A DNA stretch of 64,000 nt from Rhodocyclales bacterium. GTDB lineage: Bacteria; Pseudomonadota; Gammaproteobacteria; Burkholderiales; Rhodocyclaceae. The notes beneath the pieces were generated by a model. It was not told the origin of the DNA, did not search any database, and saw only the letters and a program-made list of their open reading frames with translations. The stretch covers positions 39,957-103,956 of the forward strand of contig JAPLQY010000012.1 of NCBI GenBank assembly GCA_026399475.1, read 5' to 3'. A program made the position numbers and the translations under genes. Below, piece by piece: positions 18,071-26,663 of this stretch (position 1 is its first letter; each line of letters opens with the position of its first letter).

Positions 18071-18517
18071 ATGGCCAGCGCAAACACTCCGTCAGTCTCT
18101 GCCGATCTGATTCGTGCCACCGGCGTGAAGGTGACGCGCGGTCGGGTGCGCGTGCTCGATGCCCTGCATGCGGCTCGGCAGCCGCTGTGCCACGGAGAGC
18201 TGGAGTCCCGGCTGGGCGGCGCTGAAGAAGCAGCGATCGATCGTGTGACGCTGTACCGCATCCTCGATTCGCTGGTGGCGTGCGGACTGGCATTGAAAGC
18301 CGTGGATACACGCGGCGTGTTTCATTTCTCTGCCGCCGGCGCACAACGTCAGCACGCCGATCACATTCATTTTCGCTGCACCGATTGCGGCGGAGTCTTT
18401 TGCCTCAAGGCCGAGCCGCCACCACCGCCCAGGCTGCCGCGTGGGTTCCGCCTAGGCGCCGTGGCGTTTGATGTCCGCGGCACCTGTGCCAGTTGTTCGA
18501 CCCGGGGCGGATCATGA
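18071..18517 (+). CDS. Fur family transcriptional regulator, probably Zur
   Basis: A 148-aa metal-dependent repressor. The winged-helix part is KVTRGRVRVLDALHAARQPL...RVTLYRILDSLVACGLA. The C-terminal part has the metal-site sequence HADHIHFRC and two CxxC pairs (CTDC, CASC) for a structural zinc. The track start at 17936 lies inside the ZIP gene; ATG 18071 is the family-like start. Divergence from a zinc transporter operon and the shared palindrome point to Zur rather than Fur or PerR. Confidence 0.88.
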   Translation: MASANTPSVSADLIRATGVKVTRGRVRVLDALHAARQPLCHGELESRLGGAEEAAIDRVTLYRILDSLVACGLALKAVDTRGVFHFSAAGAQRQHADHIHFRCTDCGGVFCLKAEPPPPPRLPRGFRLGAVAFDVRGTCASCSTRGGS

Positions 18518-18585
18518 CGCCCGGTCGCCGAAGCCTGCTGGTGCTTGCCGGACTCCGCTGCTTCAGGGCGGTGGCAGGAGGGTTA

Positions 18586-18591
18586 TACTGT
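18586..18591 (+). promoter_or_regulatory. Possible -10 box ahead of the STAS-hslVU genes
   Basis: TATACT lies about 35-40 nt before the STAS gene start. No convincing -35 box is present at 17 nt, and no heat-shock (sigma32) consensus is obvious by eye. Confidence 0.25.
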
Positions 18592-18626
18592 TTGAGTTCT
18601 AACCAAAAAGTTATAGACCCGGATCA

Positions 18627-19739
18627 GTGGTGGAAGACGACGACGATCTGATGTCCCTCGATTTCACGGTGCCGGGCGCGCTTGACGTGCAGCCGGAAGA
18701 GCCTGCTGTGCCTGAAATTCCCGTCCCGCCGGCACCGCCGGTGCGCGCGTCCTTGCCGCCGGCGCTGGAAGAGGCCGCGGCGATGTATGCCGCCGGGCAG
18801 GAACTCGATGCATTGCGCCGACTGGAGGCCGCAATCAAGTCTGGCGAAGCGCTCGGAGATGCCGCGGTACGTGCCTGGGGCTGCCTGTTTGACCTGCTGC
18901 AGGTCCTGGGGCGCCGTCCCGCCTTCGAGGCTCTGGCCCTGACGTTTGCGCGCCGCTTCGAGAAATCCCCGCCAGCCTGGAGCCCCGTGGTCGAAGGCCC
19001 TCATGTCGCCAGCGAGAGCAGCGGCGGGCGGGCTCATGTTTCACTCTCCGGCGCGCTGAATGCCGGTATCGGCGAAGTCCTCAAGCAGACCATGAAGCTC
19101 GCGGCTACCAGCACCATCGTGCGCATGGACCTGGCGAAGCTGGTCGATGCCGACAACGACGGCGCCACGCTGCTGATGCGCGCGATGGCCGCCTTGAAAA
19201 GGGCAAAGAAGGAATTCGTTTTCGGCAGCCCGGATCACCTGGCGCAGATTCTCGCGGCGAAACTGGTGCCCGGTGAGCGGCGGCACGAATCAATGTGGCT
19301 GCTGTTGCTGGAGCTTTATCAGCAGGCATTTCGGCAGGATGCCTTCGAGGAGGCCGCGGTCAATTACGCCGTTACCTTCGAGGTTTCTCCGCCCTCGTGG
19401 GAAGCGTTGCCGGCACGGGCCGAGCTGCCGCCGCCGGTTTCGTCATCGCCTGCGCCCAAGGCGGAAGGCTTCGTTCTGCGCGGCCAGTTGCTGGATGCGA
19501 CCGTCGCCGATTTCGCGCCACTGGAAGCAGCGCTGGCCGGCCGCGACGAGTTCGATATCGATGCGCACAATCTGGTGCGTATCGATGCCGGCAGCGCCAG
19601 GCAACTGCTGGTGGTGCTGTCCCGCCTCCATGCCGCCGGCAAGAAGCTGAGAATCATCGGCTTGAGCACGCTGGTCGCGGTGTACCTGGACACGCTGGGT
19701 TTCGCCGACGTTGCTGAATTGCGCGCCCGCGCCATCTGA
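18627..19739 (+). CDS. STAS domain-containing protein
   Basis: A 370-aa soluble protein with an acidic, Pro-rich N-terminus, a helical segment (residues about 45-110) and apparently two STAS-like units: one around residues 125-195 ([14 protein letters not shown]...[17 protein letters not shown]) and one at the C-terminus ([11 protein letters not shown]...[13 protein letters not shown]...[14 protein letters not shown]). STAS domains serve as anti-anti-sigma or phospholipid/MlaB-type modules; the specific role is unknown. It directly precedes hslV. The GTG start is uncertain; ATG 18651 is an alternative. Confidence 0.75.
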   Translation: MVEDDDDLMSLDFTVPGALDVQPEEPAVPEIPVPPAPPVRASLPPALEEAAAMYAAGQELDALRRLEAAIKSGEALGDAAVRAWGCLFDLLQVLGRRPAFEALALTFARRFEKSPPAWSPVVEGPHVASESSGGRAHVSLSGALNAGIGEVLKQTMKLAATSTIVRMDLAKLVDADNDGATLLMRAMAALKRAKKEFVFGSPDHLAQILAAKLVPGERRHESMWLLLLELYQQAFRQDAFEEAAVNYAVTFEVSPPSWEALPARAELPPPVSSSPAPKAEGFVLRGQLLDATVADFAPLEAALAGRDEFDIDAHNLVRIDAGSARQLLVVLSRLHAAGKKLRIIGLSTLVAVYLDTLGFADVAELRARAI

Positions 19740-19765
19740 ATCAGAGTCTTCCTGCAAGGATTTCC

Positions 19766-20302
19766 ATGGAGCAATATCACGGCACCACCATCCTGTCCGT
19801 GCGCCGCGGCAGCAGTGTCGCCCTGGGCGGCGACGGCCAGGTAACGCTGGGCAACATCGTGGTCAAGGCCACCGCGCGCAAGGTGCGGCGGCTCTACAAC
19901 GAGCAGATTCTGGCCGGCTTTGCCGGCGGCACCGCCGACGCCTTCACGCTGTTCGAGCGTTTCGAGGCCAAGCTGGAGCAGTACCAGGGCAACCTGCTGC
20001 GGGCCGCCGTGGAACTGGCCAAGGACTGGCGCACCGACCGCGCGCTGCGCCGGCTGGAAGCCATGCTGTCGGTGGCCGATCGCGAGCATTCGCTGATCAT
20101 TACCGGCAATGGCGATGTGCTGGAGCCGGAGTACGGCCTCGTCGCCATCGGCAGCGGCGGCGCCTATGCCCAGTCGGCTGCGCGCGCGCTGCTGGAGAAC
20201 ACGGACTTCACGCCCGCTGAAATCGTCAAGAAGTCGCTGGAGATCGCCGGCGATCTTTGCATCTATACCAACCAGAATCATGTGATCGAGGTGCTTGAGT
20301 AG
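19766..20302 (+). CDS. hslV: ATP-dependent protease subunit HslV
   Basis: A 178-aa proteasome-like peptidase of the HslUV (ClpQY) complex. Cleavage after Gly6 would expose the catalytic Thr7 (HG|TTI). The core [29 protein letters not shown] and the ITGNGDV motif match HslV closely. The ribosome-binding site is AAGGA just upstream. It is separated from hslU by 80 nt of short repeats. Confidence 0.96.
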   Translation: MEQYHGTTILSVRRGSSVALGGDGQVTLGNIVVKATARKVRRLYNEQILAGFAGGTADAFTLFERFEAKLEQYQGNLLRAAVELAKDWRTDRALRRLEAMLSVADREHSLIITGNGDVLEPEYGLVAIGSGGAYAQSAARALLENTDFTPAEIVKKSLEIAGDLCIYTNQNHVIEVLE

Positions 20303-20303
20303 C

Positions 20304-20369
20304 TGTGAAATGTGAAACGTGATGGGGCGGGTGTATTTGCGTTTCACGTTTCACTTTTCACGTTTCACC
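20304..20369. repeat. Clustered GTGAAAC/GTTTCAC heptamers
   Basis: The hslV-hslU gap carries two or three copies of GTGAAA(C/T) on its left side and four copies of (G/T)TTTCAC on its right. They can fold back on each other into a long imperfect stem of about 18 nt per arm. Copies are only 7-8 nt, so it is not a CRISPR array. Confidence 0.55.
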
Positions 20370-20382
20370 AAAAGGCCTTTCC

Positions 20383-21705
20383 ATGTCCTCCATGACTCCC
20401 GCAGAAATCGTCTCCGAACTCGACAAGCACATCGTCGGCCAGTCCCGCGCCAAGCGCGCGGTAGCGATTGCCCTGCGCAACCGCTGGCGTCGCATCCAGG
20501 TCGCCGAGCCGCTGCGCACCGAGATCACGCCGAAGAACATCCTGATGATTGGCCCCACCGGGGTGGGCAAGACGGAAATTGCACGGCGACTGGCGCGACT
20601 GGCGAATGCACCTTTCATCAAGATCGAGGCGACCAAATTTACGGAAGTGGGCTACGTCGGTCGCGATGTCGACACCATCATTCGCGACCTGGCCGAGACG
20701 GCGATAAAGAATGCCCGCGAGGAAGCCATGCGCATTGTGCGCGGCCGCGCCATGGACGCCGCCGAAGATCGCGTGCTGGATGTTCTCTTGCCGCCGGCAA
20801 GAGGCGGCGCTGGCGAGACGGCGGAGGAAAGCAGCACGCGGCAGAAATTTCGCAAGAAGCTGCGCGAGGGCGAGCTCGACGACAAGGAAATCGAAATCGA
20901 GGTCGCCGCGCCCCAGGCCAGCATGGAAATCTTTGCCCCGCCGGGCATGGAAGACCTGACGCAGCAGATCCAGGGCATGTTCCAGAACATCGGCGGCGGC
21001 AAGAAGCGCATGCGCAAAATGAAGATTCAGGATGCGATGAAGTCGCTGGCCGACGAAGAGGCGGCGCGCCTGATCAACGACGAGGAAGTCAAGGCCGACG
21101 CGCTGAAGAATGTCGAGCAGAACGGCATCGTGTTCCTCGACGAAATAGACAAGATCGCGTCACGCTCGGAGTCGCACGGCGCCGAGGTTTCGCGCCAGGG
21201 CGTGCAGCGCGACCTGCTGCCGCTGGTCGAGGGCACTACGGTGTCGACCAAGTACGGCATGATCAAGACCGACCACATCCTGTTCATCGCCAGCGGCGCC
21301 TTTCATCTGGCCAAGCCCTCCGACCTGATCCCGGAACTGCAGGGCCGCTTTCCGATCCGCGTCGAGCTCGATTCGCTTTCGGTGGACGACTTCGAGCGCA
21401 TCCTGACGCAGACCGACGCCTGCCTCACGCGCCAGTATCAGGCCCTGCTGGCAACCGAAGACGTGACGCTGGAATTTGCCGCGGACGGCATCAAGCGGCT
21501 GGCCGAGATCGCTTTCCAGGTCAATGAGAAAACCGAAAACATCGGCGCTCGCCGGCTCTATACGGTCATGGAAAAGCTGCTCGAAGAAATTTCCTTCGAC
21601 GCCGGCAAGCGTAGCGGCGAGACGCTCGCCATCGACGGCAATTACGTCGACGCAAAGCTGGGCGAACTGGCGAAGAACGAAGACCTGTCGCGCTACGTGC
21701 TCTAG
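20383..21705 (+). CDS. hslU: ATP-dependent unfoldase HslU
   Basis: A 440-aa AAA+ ATPase that unfolds substrates for HslV. Walker A is GPTGVGKTE, the pore loop region [16 protein letters not shown] is present, Walker B is [10 protein letters not shown], and the C-terminal tail ends LSRYVL, used to activate HslV. An acidic I domain (residues about 110-235) is intact. Length matches the family. Confidence 0.97.
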   Translation: MSSMTPAEIVSELDKHIVGQSRAKRAVAIALRNRWRRIQVAEPLRTEITPKNILMIGPTGVGKTEIARRLARLANAPFIKIEATKFTEVGYVGRDVDTIIRDLAETAIKNAREEAMRIVRGRAMDAAEDRVLDVLLPPARGGAGETAEESSTRQKFRKKLREGELDDKEIEIEVAAPQASMEIFAPPGMEDLTQQIQGMFQNIGGGKKRMRKMKIQDAMKSLADEEAARLINDEEVKADALKNVEQNGIVFLDEIDKIASRSESHGAEVSRQGVQRDLLPLVEGTTVSTKYGMIKTDHILFIASGAFHLAKPSDLIPELQGRFPIRVELDSLSVDDFERILTQTDACLTRQYQALLATEDVTLEFAADGIKRLAEIAFQVNEKTENIGARRLYTVMEKLLEEISFDAGKRSGETLAIDGNYVDAKLGELAKNEDLSRYVL

Positions 21706-21779
21706 CCATGCGCCGAGCCGTCTCAAGCGTGGCGCGGCCACAGACACGGAGCCGCGCAGCGGCGAACACCCATGCGCCA

Positions 21780-21860
21780 CGGACGGCTTTGCACAGCCGT
21801 CCGGCTACGTCGGCACGGAGCAGTGCTCCGCGCAACCCCGACTCCGCCCCCGCTTGGGCG
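21780..21860. repeat. Cluster of three GC-rich hairpins (REP-like)
   Basis: In order: CGGACGGCT/AGCCGTCCG (21780-21803), CGGAGC/GCTCCG (21816-21830) and GCCCCCGC/GCGGGGGC (about 21849-21868). The first could act as a weak terminator or stabiliser for hslU mRNA, although no T-run follows. The rest resembles dispersed extragenic palindromes. Confidence 0.45.
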
Positions 21861-21883
21861 GGGGCCAGGGGGTGGGAGCGTAA

Positions 21884-22759
21884 TTGATCGAGCGCATCGC
21901 CGGCATCGTCTTCCCGATCTACGCGGTAGTGGCAGTCGGGTACGGCTACGGTCGCTGGAAGAAGCCAGACATGGCTTTTGCCAACCAGCTCAACATGGAC
22001 ATTTTTGTTCCGGCGCTGGTGTTCGCCGCACTGGCGTCGAAGTCCTTCGACATTGCGCAGAATCTTCCACTGCTGCTGGGCGCCGCCGCCGTTGTGCTCG
22101 GCACAGGACTGCTCGCGTGGCCGGTGGCGCGCATGCTGGGCGTGGCGGCCAACACCTTCGTGCCACCGATGATGTTCAAGAATGCCGGCAACATGGGCTT
22201 GCCGCTGATGGTGCTGGCCTTCGGCGAATCTGCGCTGCCTGCTGCCGTGGTGCTGTTCTTCATCGAGAATTTCCTGCACTACGCGCTGGGCACCTGGCTG
22301 CTGGATCACCGCGCGAGGCTGGGCAATCTCTGGCGGGTGCCGGTCATCGCCGCCACGCTGGCCGGGTTGGCGGTGAGCCTGCTGCACTTTCCCCTGTGGC
22401 AGCCCTTGTGGCTGGGCGTCAAGCTGCTGGGCGACGTGTCGATTCCGCTGCTGCTGTTTTCGCTCGGGGTGCGGCTCACCGACAGCCGCCATGCCGACTT
22501 GCACATCAGCCTGGTCGGAGCACTGACCTCGCCCGTCGCCGGAGTGCTGGTGGCGTTGCTGATGAACCTGGTGCTCGGCCTGACAGGGCGCGATGCTGCC
22601 ATGCTGCTGCTCTTCGGCGCCCTGCCGCCGGCCGTGCTCAATTACATTTTCGCCGAGCGGTATCAGCAGGAACCTGAACGCGTGGCCTCCATCGTGCTGA
22701 TCGGCAATGTGGCGGCGCTGGCGATCATTCCGCTGATGCTGGCCTGGGTGCTGAACTGA
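21884..22759 (+). CDS. AEC (auxin efflux carrier) family transporter
   Basis: A 291-aa membrane protein with about ten hydrophobic segments in the AEC arrangement. Motifs include NMDIFVPALVFAAL and FKNAGNMGLPLMVLAFGE in the first half and a repeat-like PLLLFSLGVRLTD in the second. Bacterial members transport carboxylates such as malate or malonate. The TTG start is preceded by GGGAG at 5-nt spacing. It is 22 nt upstream of a kinase gene that overlaps an enolase-like gene, so it probably supplies or exports the pathway substrate. Confidence 0.88.
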   Translation: MIERIAGIVFPIYAVVAVGYGYGRWKKPDMAFANQLNMDIFVPALVFAALASKSFDIAQNLPLLLGAAAVVLGTGLLAWPVARMLGVAANTFVPPMMFKNAGNMGLPLMVLAFGESALPAAVVLFFIENFLHYALGTWLLDHRARLGNLWRVPVIAATLAGLAVSLLHFPLWQPLWLGVKLLGDVSIPLLLFSLGVRLTDSRHADLHISLVGALTSPVAGVLVALLMNLVLGLTGRDAAMLLLFGALPPAVLNYIFAERYQQEPERVASIVLIGNVAALAIIPLMLAWVLN

Positions 22760-22781
22760 TGAGCCGCCTGCGGAGAATGCC

Positions 22782-23807
22782 GTGACGACCGGGACGACAA
22801 GCGTCTTGCAGCCCGATGCGCGTCTGGTTGCGGCCCTGGTGCGTGCCGGTCTCATCAACAGTTTGGGCGGCGCGCGCTTCGAAGCGCTGCCCGGCGGCGT
22901 TTCTTCCGACATCTGGAAAGTAACGACTCCCGAGCGGACCTTCTGCGTCAAGCGCGCGCTGGCCAGGCTCAAGGTGGCGGCTGACTGGAACGCTCCGGTG
23001 GAGCGCAACCGCTACGAAGTGGCCTGGACCCGCATCGCCCACGGTATCGTCCCCGGCGCGGCGCCCGAAATCCTGTATCACGACGAAGCCGAAATGTTTT
23101 TCGCCATGCGCTATCTCGACCCGGCCGATCATCGACTGTGGAAGAACGAACTGCGCGACGGGCGCGCCAACCCGACCGATGCCGGCGCAGTCTGTCGCCG
23201 CCTGGGCCGCATACACGCCGCCACGGCAAACAATCCGCAGGTCGCGGCACAATTTCCGCGCCATGACATCTTTCATGCGATCCGCCTCGAGCCCTATCTC
23301 GAAGCCACGGCCGCGGCCCATCCGGATCTGCACGAGATTCTGTTCGGCCTCAGCCGGCGCACGGGAGATACCCGCATGGCCATGATCCACGGCGACGTCA
23401 GTCCGAAGAACATCCTGCTGGGCCCCGACGGCCCGGTATTTCTCGATGCCGAATGCGCCTGCATCGGCGACCCGGCCTTCGACCTCGCCTTCTGCCTCAA
23501 TCACATGCTGCTCAAGTGCCTGTGGAATCAGGCAGCCCGCAGCGGTTTCCACGCCTGTTTCGAGGCCATGGCAGAGGCCTACCTGAGCGAAGTGAACTGG
23601 GAGCCGGGCGACGCCACCGAGCAGCGCGCCGCCAGCCTGCTCCCCGGCCTGCTGCTGGCCCGCGTCGATGGCAAGTCGCCCGCCGAGTACATCCACACCG
23701 ACGCGGACCGCGACCGTGTCCGGCGCTGTGCGCGCGCCTTGCTTGAATCACCACCGTCGCGCCTGTCGCAGGTGCTGGCGGCCTGGAAGAAGGAGCTGGA
23801 CGCATGA
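22782..23807 (+). CDS. APH-fold small-molecule kinase (phosphotransferase family)
   Basis: A 341-aa protein with the aminoglycoside/choline/methylthioribose kinase fold. The Brenner motif is HGDVSPKNIL (catalytic Asp, Asn), the metal-binding motif LDAECACIGDPAFDLA has DAE in place of DFG/DFD, and the N-lobe lysine is in TFCVKRAL. Aminoglycoside resistance is unlikely given the context. The stop overlaps the enolase-like start (ATGA), so kinase and enolase are made together. A likely task is phosphorylating a hydroxy acid used by the enolase; that is inference. Confidence 0.85.
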   Translation: MTTGTTSVLQPDARLVAALVRAGLINSLGGARFEALPGGVSSDIWKVTTPERTFCVKRALARLKVAADWNAPVERNRYEVAWTRIAHGIVPGAAPEILYHDEAEMFFAMRYLDPADHRLWKNELRDGRANPTDAGAVCRRLGRIHAATANNPQVAAQFPRHDIFHAIRLEPYLEATAAAHPDLHEILFGLSRRTGDTRMAMIHGDVSPKNILLGPDGPVFLDAECACIGDPAFDLAFCLNHMLLKCLWNQAARSGFHACFEAMAEAYLSEVNWEPGDATEQRAASLLPGLLLARVDGKSPAEYIHTDADRDRVRRCARALLESPPSRLSQVLAAWKKELDA

Positions 23808-25096
23808 GTAGCCTCATCAAGTCCGTCATTGCGCGGCGTGTCTGGGATTCCCGCGGCCGCCCGACGGTGGAAACCGAAATCACGCTGGAAGGCGGCAGGA
23901 CCGGCCGCGCCATCGCACCGGCCGGCGCATCGACGGGGAGCGCCGAAGCGGTAGACCTGCGCGACGGCGGCGCGGCCTTCGGCGGCCATGACGTGCAAGG
24001 CGCCTTGCGCGCGGTCAATGGCGAAATTGCCGGCTTGCTGATCGGGCGCGATGTTACCGATCAGTCCGGCCTTGACGCTGCGCTGATCGAACTCGATGGC
24101 ACGCCCAACAAGCATCGCCTCGGTGGCAACGCCATCGTCGCCACCTCGATGGCCATTGCCCATGCCGCCGCCGCATCGCAGAACCTGCCGCTGTGGCGCT
24201 ACCTCGGCGCGGGCCGCGCGGACTTTCATTTGCCTCTGCCGGAAGTTCAGATCTTCGGCGGCGGCGCGCATGCCGGCCGCCGAGTGGATGTCCAGGACTT
24301 CATGGTGATTGCGGTGGGTGCCAGCGATTACGCGCAGTCGCTGGAATGGACCGCCGAGGTCTATCGTGCCGCGGGGCTGCTGATGAGCGAGGCCGGATTG
24401 CTTGCCGGCGTAGCCGACGAGGGCGGCTGGTGGCCCGCCTTCGACAGCAACGAGCAGGCGCTGGATTTCCTGCTGCGCGCCATCGAGCGCGCCGGCTACA
24501 CGCCGGGGCAGGACGTGGCGATTTCGCTCGACATCGCCGCCACCGACTTCGGCCGCAAGGGGCAATACAGCCTGGCGCGCGACGGGCGGCGCATTGATTC
24601 GGATGGCATGTGCGAGATGCTGCTGGGCTGGCTGGCACGCTACCCGATCGTGGCAATCGAAGACCCGCTGGCCGAGGACGACGCCGAGGGCTTGCGCAAA
24701 TTCACCGCCGCCGCCGGGCCAAATGTGGAAGTGGTGGCCGACGACTTCATCTGCACCAATGCGGCGCGCATAAGCAGTGCCGCAGAGCGCGGCGCCTGCA
24801 ATACCGCGCTGATCAAGCCGAATCAGGCCGGCACGCTGAGCGAAACCAGGGCGGCATTCGACGCCGCCCATGCCGCCGGCTGGGAGACAATCATCTCCGC
24901 GCGTTCCGGCGAAACCGAAGATGTCACCATCGTGCATCTGGCGGTCGGCTGGGGCGCGAAACAACTCAAGGTGGGTTCGTTTTCGCGCTCCGAACGCATG
25001 GCCAAGTGGAACGAGGGGCTGCGCCTGGCCGCAGCCCTCGAGCAGGCCGGCGGCCGCCTCGCGCCGCGGGAGAGTTTTCCCTGGGGGCGAAGATGA
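23804..25096 (+). CDS. Enolase superfamily paralogue with altered active site
   Basis: A 430-aa enolase homologue aligning over its full length with E. coli enolase. Retained: His156 in the GGxHA loop, Glu206 (DEGG), metal ligands in SLDIA, IEDP and ADDF, base Lys338 (LIKPNQ), the RSGETED loop and the Lys in LKVGSFSRS. Changed: Ala366 replaces the His of SHRSGETED, and Asp165 replaces the Glu of QEFM. The substrate loop reads AGAST instead of SGAST. Housekeeping enolase is therefore unlikely. The operon partners are a kinase and a carboxylate-type transporter, suggesting dehydration of a phosphorylated hydroxy acid other than 2-phosphoglycerate. Confidence 0.85.
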   Translation: MSSLIKSVIARRVWDSRGRPTVETEITLEGGRTGRAIAPAGASTGSAEAVDLRDGGAAFGGHDVQGALRAVNGEIAGLLIGRDVTDQSGLDAALIELDGTPNKHRLGGNAIVATSMAIAHAAAASQNLPLWRYLGAGRADFHLPLPEVQIFGGGAHAGRRVDVQDFMVIAVGASDYAQSLEWTAEVYRAAGLLMSEAGLLAGVADEGGWWPAFDSNEQALDFLLRAIERAGYTPGQDVAISLDIAATDFGRKGQYSLARDGRRIDSDGMCEMLLGWLARYPIVAIEDPLAEDDAEGLRKFTAAAGPNVEVVADDFICTNAARISSAAERGACNTALIKPNQAGTLSETRAAFDAAHAAGWETIISARSGETEDVTIVHLAVGWGAKQLKVGSFSRSERMAKWNEGLRLAAALEQAGGRLAPRESFPWGRR

Positions 25097-25206
25097 AGGT
25101 CGCTGAGTCACCAGGCGGATTGGGACAATTTCTGACAGGCGACAATGACAGCGAGGGCCTTGCCGCGGTTTATGATGCCGATGAGCTATGCGTGCTGTCG
25201 GCCTAA
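25093..25206 (+). CDS. Possible 37-aa small ORF
   Basis: A short frame starting at an ATG that overlaps the enolase stop (ATGA) and encoding an acidic peptide ending in LCVLSA. The overlap resembles the coupling of the upstream genes, but there is no recognised homology and no separate ribosome-binding site. It could equally be chance. Confidence 0.25.
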   Translation: MKVAESPGGLGQFLTGDNDSEGLAAVYDADELCVLSA

Positions 25207-25278
25207 GCCCGCCTTTGATATTGCTATTCCAGGTGCGTAGTGGCACGATGATCGTCAATTCCAGGACGGCGTAGATTC

Positions 25279-25881
25279 ATGATAAAGCGCATCGACTTTT
25301 GGTTCGACTTCGCCAGTACCTACTCCTATCTGTCGGCCTTGCGAATTGACCCGCTTGCGTCTGCCAAGGGCGTGAAGGTTAACTGGAGGCCTTTTCTGCT
25401 GGGCCCCGTGTTTGCAGCCATGGGCTGGAACGACTCGCCCTTCAATATTTATCCGTCCAAGGGTCGCTATATGTGGCGGGACATGGAGCGCCTCTGCAAA
25501 TATTATGGAATCCCGCTAAGGCGTCCATCCAAATTTCCCCGCAATGGCATTCGACCTGCTCGCATTATCTGCGCCCACCAGGATGCACCCTGGGTTCCTG
25601 ATTTTGTACGAGAGGTGTTTTCCGCGGGCTTTGCCAGGGATCAAGATATTGGCGAACGTGAAGTGGTGGTTGGTTTGCTTGAAAGCATGGGGCTTGACGC
25701 CGAGGTCCTGATCGCTGTTGCAGAAAGTCCCGAGGGCAAGGATCGCTTGCGGCGTCAAACAGAAGAAGCATTTAACCTGGACATTTTCGGTGCGCCAACT
25801 TTCATTGTGGGCGGAGAAATGTTTTGGGGAAACGACCGGTTGGAGCAGGCATTGGCCTGGACAGAGGGTATCCATGATTGA
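25279..25881 (+). CDS. 2-hydroxychromene-2-carboxylate isomerase-like DsbA/GST-kappa protein
   Basis: A 200-aa thioredoxin-fold protein of the HCCA isomerase/GST-kappa family. The start DFWFDFASTYSYL holds the conserved Ser/Tyr region used for glutathione activation, and GAPTFIVGGEMFWGNDRL near the C-terminus is the family signature. Such enzymes isomerise naphthalene-pathway intermediates with glutathione or act as GST-like enzymes. No aromatic catabolism genes are adjacent, so the substrate is open. Base composition is less GC-rich than in its neighbours, hinting at separate ancestry. Confidence 0.85.
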   Translation: MIKRIDFWFDFASTYSYLSALRIDPLASAKGVKVNWRPFLLGPVFAAMGWNDSPFNIYPSKGRYMWRDMERLCKYYGIPLRRPSKFPRNGIRPARIICAHQDAPWVPDFVREVFSAGFARDQDIGEREVVVGLLESMGLDAEVLIAVAESPEGKDRLRRQTEEAFNLDIFGAPTFIVGGEMFWGNDRLEQALAWTEGIHD

Positions 25882-26063
25882 TTGGAGCCAGGTAACTCCT
25901 TAGCTCGACGGATGCTGGCGCCGCAGTAGTCGAACGGCATTTCAGGGTCGAAAGTACCCTTTCGAGTTTTCGATAGCAGACACTCAAACGCCCATCCCGT
26001 ATTTCCCGTCGACAAATCTCGAGCGGCCTCGTTGGCCGCGGGCCGACTTCCTCTCCCGCCAAC

Positions 26064-26594
26064 TCAAGTTTCGGCGACTGGTTGAACTTCTCCCTTCGCT
26101 GCCCTTCCCTGCCGCCTCAACTTCCAGAGACGAGCGGCACGCGCAATGAAGGCGCCGCTGAGTGCACCGTAAAGGGCAGCGATTGTGCTTGAGAATTCGA
26201 GACTCTTCGCCAGTTCCGGACGCATGGCGAGCGTTGCCCCGACGACGTACTTGATCGAAAAAATGCCCAGGATCAGCGCCATCGGCATCCAGCTGCCGGG
26301 CAGGTGGAACAGGTCCGTGTTGCGGTCGTACCGGGTTGGAGCGGGTGCCGGGCGTGGCGACAGCAGCCGCACCATGATTGCGGTGGCGGCAATCCACGCC
26401 AGCAATATCATGGGTGCGAGGCCGAAGCTCGATATCGTGCCCGACAGGGATAGCCCGGTCATTACAACCGGGAGGATCAGCATGCGCGTCAATCCGGCGC
26501 TGCGCGCCCGAGCCTGGCTGAATCCAAGCCACAGCAATGCCAGCAGAAGGGCCCAAACCCAGACGGGAGTATTGGCAATGATGCGGGAGAGCAT
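26064..26594 (-). CDS. DUF6622-type multi-pass membrane protein
   Basis: A 176-aa protein with four to five hydrophobic segments, beginning with PVWVWALLLALLWLGFSQAR, which matches the DUF6622 N-terminus as I recall it. Function is unknown. A short cytoplasmic, basic C-terminal tail follows the last helix. It follows the RND pump genes on the same strand, with a 69-nt gap. It converges with the HCCA-isomerase-like gene across about 180 nt containing only a GCGGCC/GGCCGC inverted repeat. Confidence 0.75.
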   Translation of the reverse strand: MLSRIIANTPVWVWALLLALLWLGFSQARARSAGLTRMLILPVVMTGLSLSGTISSFGLAPMILLAWIAATAIMVRLLSPRPAPAPTRYDRNTDLFHLPGSWMPMALILGIFSIKYVVGATLAMRPELAKSLEFSSTIAALYGALSGAFIARAARLWKLRRQGRAAKGEVQPVAET

Positions 26595-26663
26595 GACGGT
26601 CCTCTCTTTCTGTGCCGATTGGATGGCGCCAACGGCAGCTCCGGCCGAAGAAGGCGCAGCCTG

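Noticed and set aside
20304-20369. CRISPR array in the hslV-hslU gap
   Set aside because: Repeats are only 7-8 nt, there are no uniform spacers, and no cas genes are present.
20319-21527. 402-aa plus-strand ORF overlapping hslU in another frame
   Set aside because: The product is Arg/Gly/His-rich without domains, and hslU in the other frame is unmistakable.
22782-23807. Aminoglycoside resistance gene
   Set aside because: The fold is shared by many small-molecule kinases, and the operon with a transporter and an enolase paralogue points to metabolism.
23579-25258. 559-aa minus-strand ORF opposite the kinase and enolase genes
   Set aside because: Antisense frame; the plus strand has catalytic motifs of two families.
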